DNA of 64,000 nt from Giardia muris (Eukaryota > Fornicata > Diplomonadida > Hexamitidae). Each line of letters begins with the position of its first letter. Position 1 is the stretch's first letter. Positions 32,480 to 40,949 of the stretch are shown piece by piece. The DNA lies in assembly GCA_006247105.1 (NCBI GenBank), contig CM016925.1, forward strand, positions 310,001 to 374,000. The letters are read 5' to 3'. The translations under genes and the position numbers were made by a program. Under the pieces are notes generated by a model that searched no databases, was not told the origin of the DNA, and saw only the letters and a program-made list of their open reading frames with translations.

Positions 32480-35400
32480 ATGCTAAGGAAGGCAAAAATG
32501 CCACAGGCTTCAACACTTGGTTGCAAATTGAGCCAATTGCATGCCTTGACCGAAACCCGCGCCGTCACACATGAGGACATAGACAAGATAGCACGGCCGG
32601 AGGAGGCACGGCGGAAGGCGAGTAGTCGGCTGTTAGAAGAGGGGGAGGCTTCGACCTTCCGTCCCATGCGCGCGGCCATGTGCGCCGTGACCACTTATGC
32701 TCGTGAGACAGCGATCTCGATCCTTCCGACCTGGGAACCTCCAACCCTCGAGGAGGCAATGGCACATATCGGACTCACAGATTTCATGCGTGCATTGTCC
32801 TTAACATATGTTAAAGACCCCTCTTTAGGTACCATTCACGCCCATAAGACGATAATGGATGGCTTCATCCGTGATCAAAGAACTAGAGCCCCTTGTGATC
32901 CACATGTCCTTCAAACCCCCTCGGCCGAGCATGGGGACCATCCAATCTCTACCCTAGGTGAGGATCAATTGAAAACGCTATCTGTCAAGGGTCGGGTGAT
33001 CTACTATACGTTCACCGTTGAAGACTGGAACTTCAACGAATTACATTACCAGGAGTGTCTTTACGAGTACACTAACGCTCCCTCCAGTTGGCTCGTCCCG
33101 TTGGATGCATCGGAACTCGACCCACATGCCGGTTGTGCCATTCCCTTCCCATGGTTTGATATCTATCCACGGTTTCTCGTCCTTCTGACGCTAGCCAGCC
33201 TGAATGTACGTCTATCCGAACGGATGTACGCGTTCTTCCTGTCGCCACGCGTCGTTGATATGGTTGAGGTCCTCTTTTGGTTAATCCATGGAATCGTCTT
33301 TGCACCCACCCAAACATCTACTCCTTCTTCAGAAGTGATGAAGAATCTATTCCGTGACAAGTATCGGCCGGAGCTTTTCGAGCCATCGAACCTCCCTGAA
33401 GGCCTTGAGGAGGACGTCTATGAGGATGTGGCTACTGAGACGATGGGAGGATTAATCTCATCAAAGATGATGTCTATGAGCGTCACACAAAGCACATCGC
33501 ACCACGCAACACAGCCCATTATTGGGGCTGATGGGAGACTGCGCCGACGAGTCCTTCGTCTTCCACCTCATCTACGACCCATGCAACACAATCTTTCATC
33601 GCAGGAATATTTGAGGAACCGGTTCGCTGACGACTTTGCAGCCATTGAGCGGAACTGGCTCGGCTGTCGTTCCGTGGAGAAAGAACGCATCAGCGAGTTG
33701 CTTCCTTATATCATCTGCTCGGCAACAATCCGGGGTCTTTTTCGGATCTTCCCGGCCTATGCCCAGACATTTAGTCCGAAGTTCTGCATTTCTGTGTACG
33801 AGAACATCATCTATTACTTAACTGGAATACATGCGTATACGGACTTCATCCAAGACCTTAGGAAGCGGTACTTCCGCACAGAATCGTATCACGTGAGTTC
33901 CCTTCTCAGTTACTTCCGGCCTGGCACCGAGACCTATATTGGAGCCCATCTCATTGATGGTCAGCTAGACATACAGCCTACAAGCGCGTACTCAACCTAT
34001 AATAGCATGCGGAAGCTTCTAGCCGGACGCTATCGAGACCTGACCCGTAACCTGGTCCTGGATACCCTTCTACACGATATCCAGGTTGCTAAGGAAGAGG
34101 CTAAGCTCAATAGTTATAATTCAGAGATGCAGATGAAGAACCTCGAGTTCAGGCCGATCGAGTACGACCTCGTCCTTTTCCCTGAGGTCACGAAGCCTTC
34201 TCCCATCAACTTCGGCGTGTCTCAGTCCATGTCTAGGAATACCTTCTCCTTAAATACCTCGAAAGCCAGCAGTCCACGGCGTTCGGACAGTATCAAGTCG
34301 ACCATTATTCCAACGTCTCCTACCATTACTGATTTCGGTCGCAAAAGCATCACTCAGGTCGACTTATTTACTAATATGTCTGTTTCCGCCACACCCAAGA
34401 ACTCCGTGGCCTTAGGAGCTCACCAGCTAGAAGTGGAACAGGTGGTGGACACCACATTAAAGGCCATGTCTCCTACTAAGCCTCCTATGGCACCCGAGCC
34501 TTTTGTCATCAAGGATAATAGGGCAAAGGTATTACGTGCCACCTTGCCACAGCTTGACTCGGTTTACGATACAGTCCGAAGGGTGAAAGGCGTTGTCTCC
34601 TTACCAGAGCTGAAAAGACCAGTACGAGCACGAAGTCCAGTCAACTCCGAGGTAGATTCGGAAGTCGCGTTGGAACGGGCACGAGCCTTTGGAGTGGTTC
34701 CCTTAGAGCCGGTCCCCGACGTCAAAGATACTCTCTCTCAGAATGTGATTAACGAAGTCTTAGAGGCCACGAAGGAGGAGACAAGCGCCTCAACCCATGC
34801 GCAGCTTGTCGAAACTCTCATAGCGAAGTGTCATCATGGAGCCTCAAGCGTTTCGATTGACAACACCTTTCTTATCCGACTTGACCCGAAGTTACAGCCA
34901 TCAACGAAACCAACCATTGAAGGCGTCATAGGGAATGAAATAGTCACCTCCAACGACATTGTCCTTGTCGAGAACGACGAGACGTATACCAACCACGTCA
35001 ATACTGCTCTTCAAGATGCCATACATCAGCCACAAAGAAAGGCCTCTCTATCACCTCACCCAAAGGCGCCTAGTCCGAATCGCCAGGTCTCAAAAACCGT
35101 GAGGCATGCGGAAGAGGTCATTAGTATGCTTCCACGCACATCAGATATTACGCATAAGGACACGATAGAAAAACTTCTTGGTAATCCACTAGGAACATCC
35201 GGCCAAAAGATCTCGACTGTCCGTATCACCCCCGTTATGGAGCGCTATCTGACCATCACTGGCGCACCTTCCCCTGTTGATTTCTCCACATATATCCGAG
35301 ATACGACCTACATTGACCCCACGCTTGGGAAATCTGATACGCGTCGTCGAGTCGAGAACCATCACGCTGGAAAGCTTACACCGGTCAGAGGTGTGGCTGT

Positions 35401-36178
35401 TGATCGGGAAATAGGAGTGGTACGACGGACTCGGAATGATCCATGGTCTAGGAAAGATGTTATTGATAAGGCCGCTACGGATATGCAAGTACTTGAGGGT
35501 AGCTCTCCAGACCCATCGTCGTCTCCCGAGCTTTCGCAACGACAGAGTCCAAATAATTTCCATCTGCAATATAAAGAAGCTAAGCAGCGCCTTCATAGCC
35601 AGGCTCTTGAGTGCGAAAAGAAGCACAAGGCCGAAATGGCGGAGCTTGAGGTCCAAAAACAGCTCTTCCTGAACCGGAATCTGAAGGGACAAGCAATGCG
35701 TGCCGCAGCTCTTGCTAGAGCTCTTGCCGAGGGTGAGAGTCAAGATAAGAAGGATGGAGAAACGACCTTCCTCTCATACTTCAGCAGAGGGACGACAACC
35801 TCTGCGTTCTTAGAGTTCAAGGCTGCTCTCAAGAAAGACATTGATGATATCGAGCATGCAGATCATTTGGCACGTCGGATCCTGGCACGAGAAGAATATC
35901 ACAAGCATCACATGAACGGAGTTCCTTCTGTTCCCGTCGAGGACAATAAGCGGCGACAGAACAACCCGATCCTACGCCGAGAGGGCGTGAAGAGATCCTC
36001 TACTGCTGGAGCTGAGTCCTGTCAGGATGTGGATCGGGACCGAGAACGGGAACGCTTTGGCTCAGAATTCACCCATTCGGAGATAGAGCATGACTCAGAA
36101 CTCTCTCTTCATGCGAGTAGGCATTCTCCAAGTCCTATCCTGCGGAGACGCGAATCGGTCTCGTTATCAACGTTATAG
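32480..36178 (+). CDS. FAM227-like flagellar-associated protein, candidate
   Basis: 1,232 aa; a start at the second ATG (32498, after 'ggcaaaa') is equally possible. Residues about 220-480 resemble the FAM227 domain: 'FFLSPRVVDMVEVLFWLIHG', 'RNRFADDFAAIERNWLG', and a PYI block 'ELLPYIICSATIRGLFRIFP' with 'YLTGIH'. FAM227 proteins occur in organisms with cilia. The C-terminal 600 residues are largely disordered, Ser/Pro-rich and charged, with a basic helical patch (about 1030-1080). No membrane segment. A cytoskeletal or axonemal role fits an eight-flagellated cell (inference). It ends 1 bp from the stop of the opposite gene. Confidence 0.55.
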   Translation: MLRKAKMPQASTLGCKLSQLHALTETRAVTHEDIDKIARPEEARRKASSRLLEEGEASTFRPMRAAMCAVTTYARETAISILPTWEPPTLEEAMAHIGLTDFMRALSLTYVKDPSLGTIHAHKTIMDGFIRDQRTRAPCDPHVLQTPSAEHGDHPISTLGEDQLKTLSVKGRVIYYTFTVEDWNFNELHYQECLYEYTNAPSSWLVPLDASELDPHAGCAIPFPWFDIYPRFLVLLTLASLNVRLSERMYAFFLSPRVVDMVEVLFWLIHGIVFAPTQTSTPSSEVMKNLFRDKYRPELFEPSNLPEGLEEDVYEDVATETMGGLISSKMMSMSVTQSTSHHATQPIIGADGRLRRRVLRLPPHLRPMQHNLSSQEYLRNRFADDFAAIERNWLGCRSVEKERISELLPYIICSATIRGLFRIFPAYAQTFSPKFCISVYENIIYYLTGIHAYTDFIQDLRKRYFRTESYHVSSLLSYFRPGTETYIGAHLIDGQLDIQPTSAYSTYNSMRKLLAGRYRDLTRNLVLDTLLHDIQVAKEEAKLNSYNSEMQMKNLEFRPIEYDLVLFPEVTKPSPINFGVSQSMSRNTFSLNTSKASSPRRSDSIKSTIIPTSPTITDFGRKSITQVDLFTNMSVSATPKNSVALGAHQLEVEQVVDTTLKAMSPTKPPMAPEPFVIKDNRAKVLRATLPQLDSVYDTVRRVKGVVSLPELKRPVRARSPVNSEVDSEVALERARAFGVVPLEPVPDVKDTLSQNVINEVLEATKEETSASTHAQLVETLIAKCHHGASSVSIDNTFLIRLDPKLQPSTKPTIEGVIGNEIVTSNDIVLVENDETYTNHVNTALQDAIHQPQRKASLSPHPKAPSPNRQVSKTVRHAEEVISMLPRTSDITHKDTIEKLLGNPLGTSGQKISTVRITPVMERYLTITGAPSPVDFSTYIRDTTYIDPTLGKSDTRRRVENHHAGKLTPVRGVAVDREIGVVRRTRNDPWSRKDVIDKAATDMQVLEGSSPDPSSSPELSQRQSPNNFHLQYKEAKQRLHSQALECEKKHKAEMAELEVQKQLFLNRNLKGQAMRAAALARALAEGESQDKKDGETTFLSYFSRGTTTSAFLEFKAALKKDIDDIEHADHLARRILAREEYHKHHMNGVPSVPVEDNKRRQNNPILRREGVKRSSTAGAESCQDVDRDRERERFGSEFTHSEIEHDSELSLHASRHSPSPILRRRESVSLSTL

Positions 36179-36179
36179 T

Positions 36180-39100
36180 TTACTGATGCATGTCGTGCGT
36201 CTCCAATTGTGCACCACGAGTGATACGAGATGACCCAGACATATCAGGCCCTTGAGTGATTGGGGATCCATTGTGTGTGCTATCATATACCTTCGCTTGA
36301 GGGAAGACGGAACGTGCTGCCTCTAGCTCGGCATCCTTGTTAATTAGTGGACGGCTAGGCATGGGGTCACATTGTGTGAAGAGCTCTCCATCTTCAGCAT
36401 CATCATGCTGTCGATCCGAGAGGCCAGAAGAGTCGAGAGGGGCGTTGTAGGTAACCAGTCTATATTGCTCAGTTGTCATGGGAGTCTCAGCGAAGATGTT
36501 ACTCGTATCGGTGAGTGGGTATAAGAGAAGGAAGAGAGTAACGAAGAATGGGACTTGTGGATCAGAGTACAAGGTATGAACCTCGGCGTTACTCAGAAAG
36601 ATACGAACGGGATATGGGGCAAGTGTTGAAACATCCATACGAATGATCAATTGAGGAAGCGTGGCAAGAGCAGAGGAGGATGGGAGGAATGAGCTTGTCA
36701 CGTCGCTGAAGATCCAGGACGTGTCTTGAGTACTGACGAGAAGGAAACGATGGACGTGGAGCGTTCCCTCATACATCGTACATAAAATGATGATATTGTT
36801 AAACCAAAGGATGAAGGGTGCATGTGCAACATGATAGTTTGGCCGAGCACCAGTGACACGTTCTATAGCCCAGCCTCTACAACGAAGTAAGCCTCCGTCG
36901 AGTGCCAAGATACATGGGGGTTGACAGGACCCTTTCACGTCGGCCCAAATATATCCAGTCACTGGGCTATAAAACCAACGAAGTGCTTGGAGTTGTTCCG
37001 GAGTAGCTGGAGTGACGAGCTTCGAAAACTTGTTTATCGACTCCCTATGCCTTTTGAGCGCATCCTGATTAAACGCGGAGGCGAACTTGGAGTAGTCCAT
37101 ACGAATAGAAATCGTCTCGCCCGGGGCCCTACGCCCTGCAAAGGCGCGGGAGGCCTGCATAATGTGCTGGCTTGATATATTGTCAATAACCTCGTAACAG
37201 ACGCCCAGGATGTGCCAGGCATGCTGCGGAACCATTAGGTCCATGTAAGGCGTTCCAGCGGTGGCGATGTACTGCATTGCCCGCTGGTATCCGTCTAGAA
37301 ACTCCTCTGTCGTAGTTAGGTCGGCAAAGTGCTCACCCCATTGCTGAAGTAGACGGGTCTCAATACTTGATAAGAAGACGACGAAGATGAGGCGGCTTGC
37401 ACGTCTGAGTTGCTCATTCGCCCCGAAAATGTGGAGGTTGTGTCCAAAGTAAGCGAAGATTTCATTATTACGGTGCAGTTCAGCATCGTCAAGTCCTCCC
37501 GCACCTCCAAGGGTGGAGTCTGTCGCATTTGATTCATGTTCGCTTCCCATAATCTGCTCTGCCGCAGAGACGACTGTGTCAATGAGGGCATCTGCGTCAG
37601 GAGGAAGGACTAGCGCATCCAAGATGAGCATGTCAGCGGCCGCAGACTTGATCAACTCAAGGTCAGTCTCGGTGACCGTGTCGGCGATACAGGCGGAAGT
37701 GATGGCTTGAGATGCAGTGTATATTCGTAATTTCCGAGAGAGGTAAACACCAACGTTTGTCGCATACCAAAGAAGCATTCGATATAGGTCTATGATCGTA
37801 AGACCCGAGGCCCGTTGTACTTTGTACTCGAAATAGGTCTTACAATGGAGAAGTACTGCCTCACCATCAACGGGATGATCCGGTTGAAGGAGATAACTAT
37901 TTGGATAATCCTCAGCTCGTTGATGAAGGTCATTTCCGTTGGAATCATCAGGAGCGTCATCAAGAAGTGGGCGTTCAATCGCAAGGATATATTCGGCTAA
38001 CCAGAGCATCTCTCCATAGCAATTACGTGCCTTCTCATACTCCTGAAGTAACTCGAGGCGGGCATGCATAGAATATTTGTCAATGATATCCTGAGGAGGA
38101 TGAGGAACCCCAATTGCCGTTGGATCTAGGTCCTTCGGTAAGATAACGGCAAGCTTCTCCAGAAATTCATCAGTACCACCAAACGGGTCAGCGAAATCGT
38201 AAAGCACGAGAGCTTGGGAGTGCCTCTTATATAATGACAGAACATAGCCTCGAAGAATCCGTCTTCGGACTTGAGCGGCCTCATCTGTCATTTGTAATTT
38301 GCTTGGTAGATTGAAGCGCAGTGCATAGCGTGAGCGTCCAGCTCGAGCTAAGGTATCCTCACTGGCATAGCTTGGACAAAGTAACTCCCATGTGTTAAGT
38401 TGAGGATTCTGATAACGTTCGGGGTCTGTGAAGCAGAAGCGAACTAGATTGATCGCATAAAGAATTCCACACTCGTGGATCTGTGCTAGTTCGTCAGGAA
38501 GCTCACGTTCCGCATAATCTGTACTCAAGTCCGAATCTTGTGTTGGGCGTTCAGATGAATCATCATCCTCATGGTATCGCTCTTCAATCATCGCCAAGTG
38601 CTTATTGTTCAGCTTGGTGACCTGGGCACGCCTCCGCTCTAACTTATTTAGAAAACGACACTTCTTTGTCGTATGTCCTTTCTCGATCGTCCCAGAACCT
38701 GGAGTACTTGTCGTTCCAAGGCTTGCCGCCACGGCTTGATCAAGAGAGTGCATGGAGGCAACGCCGTGGAGATGCTTCCCAGATGGTGGTAAGGCCGAAG
38801 TGGTTTCGGTATCGGCTGGTCTCTTTCCAGAGGTGAAGGTATGGTGTGCGGATAAGTTACTAATGTCGACCTCTGCTGGATGCTCTTCCTCGTCACTTTC
38901 TTGCAGGTCGTATGGAACTAACTGATAAAAGTTATCTGAAAGCTCAAAGCTATCAGAGGAGGGACCTTCTCCTGGATTCCCACCGGATCCAGGATTATTT
39001 GATGCTTGACGATCACTTGTTACATCGTCGACTCCAGTATCATCACGGTAGTGGTAATCGTGCACAAAGTAAAGGGGTTCTCCGTCGGCATCAAGGGCAA

Positions 39101-40247
39101 GGCTGGTATCCGTGGTGTGGGTCTCAACGCTTTGATAACGAGCCGTAGAACTCCGACTTGATTCCTCCGATATCTCTCCACGACTATGTCTAGAGCGTCG
39201 TACACGAACGGTTGTTGCTGTCCGTTCAATGTTTTCGTCGATGGCATAAAAGATCCGATCACGTTCAACAAAAGGGCTAATTGTATAGAGGCAATCCTTA
39301 GGCGGGATGACACCAAGGAACGCAGCAAGAGCACTTCCCCAATGCTTTGATCCAATTTCTGAGGGGTAGATGCGTCGAGTAGTTCCATCTCGTAATGCTA
39401 AGTTTAAGGGTCTAGCTCGCACTCCAATGCTCACTGGGTTGATAACATTGTGTACGTCATCGCCGTCAAGCGTCGAAATCTCATCTATCTCGTTCGGGCA
39501 ACACCGAAGGACTTCAGACCCGTCGTCCGCAAGGATAAGTAAGATCTCGTTTGTGATGATCAAGCGAAACTCCTTCCTACCTATAATTGGGCCGGGCATC
39601 TCAATAATAGCCATGATTAGAAGCCTACTCGACTCCAAGGAGGCGATCTGAGAGGGCGTAAGGATCGGGTCGCTCTTAAAGGCTGGATATAAGTATGGTG
39701 GGATCCCCCCAGGTGCACAATAGCCTACTTCTATAATAGGCAACTGGCCGGTATAAATCCGTGGATCTGGCCAACCTTGTGGGGCGGACTTGATGGCATC
39801 CATCTCTCGCTCTATTCGTTGTTGAATCCCTCCAGGACGTGCTTGAAGCTCTCTTGTGGCAATGGTCTTTTCGAAAGTCCATACCACAAGGAAATTGAAA
39901 AGCTTATCGATCTGTGCGGGATCCGGATGCAAATAAACATCGGTGCCTGATGGAGTCACGATCCCTAACCCCGGTAAGAAGCGTGGCCCACAAGCAAAAG
40001 AAAGAGACGAGATCGCCGACTTAAGAACAGTTCCCGTCTTCTTGACGAGTCGGTCGCTTCCTGCACGGCTATACTTAAGAAAGAGCGTTGAGGTCACTAT
40101 CAAATAACGCGGAACCCCAAGGCCTTTGTTCCGATGTTGTTTGAAGAACCAACCCTGAAAGAGGATGGGTTCATCTTCATGATACTCGATGTCCAGAGGT
40201 GCGGGGGGGAGTCTTTGCCGTCCCGCCTGTAACGCTGCAGACCACAT
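36180..40247 (-). CDS. Large PH-domain-like protein
   Basis: 1,355 aa from an ATG preceded by six A residues. The N-terminus (about 25-130) has the pattern of a PH domain ('ILFQGWFFKQHRNKGLGVPR', 'YLIVTSTLFLKY'). A second PH- or GRAM-like unit is plausible at about 215-310 ('FRLIITNEILLILADD'), and another lies near the C-terminus. An acidic, disordered stretch runs from about 350 to 530; helical blocks fill 560-1000. No catalytic motif. Probably a phosphoinositide-binding scaffold of the endomembrane or cortical system (inference). It is divergent from the small gene at 40260. Confidence 0.6.
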   Translation of the reverse strand: MWSAALQAGRQRLPPAPLDIEYHEDEPILFQGWFFKQHRNKGLGVPRYLIVTSTLFLKYSRAGSDRLVKKTGTVLKSAISSLSFACGPRFLPGLGIVTPSGTDVYLHPDPAQIDKLFNFLVVWTFEKTIATRELQARPGGIQQRIEREMDAIKSAPQGWPDPRIYTGQLPIIEVGYCAPGGIPPYLYPAFKSDPILTPSQIASLESSRLLIMAIIEMPGPIIGRKEFRLIITNEILLILADDGSEVLRCCPNEIDEISTLDGDDVHNVINPVSIGVRARPLNLALRDGTTRRIYPSEIGSKHWGSALAAFLGVIPPKDCLYTISPFVERDRIFYAIDENIERTATTVRVRRSRHSRGEISEESSRSSTARYQSVETHTTDTSLALDADGEPLYFVHDYHYRDDTGVDDVTSDRQASNNPGSGGNPGEGPSSDSFELSDNFYQLVPYDLQESDEEEHPAEVDISNLSAHHTFTSGKRPADTETTSALPPSGKHLHGVASMHSLDQAVAASLGTTSTPGSGTIEKGHTTKKCRFLNKLERRRAQVTKLNNKHLAMIEERYHEDDDSSERPTQDSDLSTDYAERELPDELAQIHECGILYAINLVRFCFTDPERYQNPQLNTWELLCPSYASEDTLARAGRSRYALRFNLPSKLQMTDEAAQVRRRILRGYVLSLYKRHSQALVLYDFADPFGGTDEFLEKLAVILPKDLDPTAIGVPHPPQDIIDKYSMHARLELLQEYEKARNCYGEMLWLAEYILAIERPLLDDAPDDSNGNDLHQRAEDYPNSYLLQPDHPVDGEAVLLHCKTYFEYKVQRASGLTIIDLYRMLLWYATNVGVYLSRKLRIYTASQAITSACIADTVTETDLELIKSAAADMLILDALVLPPDADALIDTVVSAAEQIMGSEHESNATDSTLGGAGGLDDAELHRNNEIFAYFGHNLHIFGANEQLRRASRLIFVVFLSSIETRLLQQWGEHFADLTTTEEFLDGYQRAMQYIATAGTPYMDLMVPQHAWHILGVCYEVIDNISSQHIMQASRAFAGRRAPGETISIRMDYSKFASAFNQDALKRHRESINKFSKLVTPATPEQLQALRWFYSPVTGYIWADVKGSCQPPCILALDGGLLRCRGWAIERVTGARPNYHVAHAPFILWFNNIIILCTMYEGTLHVHRFLLVSTQDTSWIFSDVTSSFLPSSSALATLPQLIIRMDVSTLAPYPVRIFLSNAEVHTLYSDPQVPFFVTLFLLLYPLTDTSNIFAETPMTTEQYRLVTYNAPLDSSGLSDRQHDDAEDGELFTQCDPMPSRPLINKDAELEAARSVFPQAKVYDSTHNGSPITQGPDMSGSSRITRGAQLETHDMHQ

Positions 40248-40259
40248 TTTTTGTGCGAG

Positions 40260-40640
40260 ATGGCAGTGAACTACGAAACCAGTGGGACCCTAACGACGAT
40301 TATCACTATCAGCCTCTTCGCACTCCTTTATGCCGGGACCATCCAGTATCGCTACATGAAGAGGAAGCTCGCGGCGCGGCCTTCGAAAACCCGGGTCTTC
40401 CGCTTTCCTGCAGACTATCCTATGAGTTGTTCTAGACAGCGCTTACGGAAGAGCATAATTGATGGCCTTCCAGCCCGGTACATGGGAGTTGATCTTGATA
40501 CACGCTCCACTGAACCATACATTAGTCGTCGTGATGCTCTCTTAAGCGATATGACCGACCCCTCTTTACAGCTGGGTTATACGACACGGGACTTAACCGA
40601 GGAGGAGTATGAAGAAGGTCTTCGTTTATGTCGAAGGTGA
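40260..40640 (+). CDS. Small single-pass membrane protein
   Basis: 126 aa from the ATG at 40260, the first in this frame. A short lumenal or cytosolic N-terminus is followed by one hydrophobic helix (about 9-26: TLTTIITISLFALLYAGT) and a basic stop-transfer (YMKRKLAARPSK). The C-terminal 90 residues are charged, ending 'LTEEEYEEGLRLCRR'. Only 12 bp separate this start from the divergent one at 40247. No family recognised. Confidence 0.7.
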   Translation: MAVNYETSGTLTTIITISLFALLYAGTIQYRYMKRKLAARPSKTRVFRFPADYPMSCSRQRLRKSIIDGLPARYMGVDLDTRSTEPYISRRDALLSDMTDPSLQLGYTTRDLTEEEYEEGLRLCRR

Positions 40641-40949
40641 AGGAGTGGATGTTCTCAAATGAGAGGAAAGGCGTCTACTTTACTGTGCCGAATACTACTT
40701 TTCAAAGGGAAGTGGCTCTTCATAAAGGTGAGTGAGAACTTAAAAGAATCGAGTTCGCGGATAAAAGTGAGTGTGTACTGTAAAAGACGCAAAGAAGTCA
40801 ATTAGTATTAATAGGAAGCATATCTTATCCCTCCCTTTTCTCTCCTCTTTCAATAAAAGAGAGAGATACGATACAAGAGTTACCAAAATCACAATGACAA
40901 ACACGATCAGCATTAAAGCTCGTAGTTGGAGTTCTTCATAGGGTTCTTC
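40641..40949. other. 309-bp A/T-rich intergenic region
   Basis: The sequence between two converging genes is clearly richer in A/T than its surroundings. It has two AGTGAG-like tracts and polypyrimidine runs (ctcccttttctctcctctttc). Apart from the tentative small minus ORF (40913-40740) I see no gene, and no tRNA T-loop or acceptor pairing. Confidence 0.4.
40740..40913 (-). CDS. Possible 57-residue hydrophobic peptide
   Basis: An ATG-started frame in an otherwise empty A/T-rich gap. It encodes a strongly hydrophobic start (MLIVFVIVILVTLVSYLSLL), a basic cluster (KEERKGRDK) and a second hydrophobic stretch. It lies 36 bp beyond the stop of the upstream minus-strand gene. A/T-rich DNA yields hydrophobic chance frames easily, so this is tentative. 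Confidence 0.25.
   Translation of the reverse strand: MLIVFVIVILVTLVSYLSLLLKEERKGRDKICFLLILIDFFASFTVHTHFYPRTRFF

Noticed and set aside
35189..35743. 184-codon minus ORF in the FAM227-like gene
   Set aside because: Lies wholly within a long, well-supported plus ORF and has no recognisable features.
40641..40949. Possible tRNA or structured RNA in the A/T-rich gap
   Set aside because: 'gagttcgcgg' resembles a T-loop fragment, but no matching acceptor, anticodon or D-arm is present.
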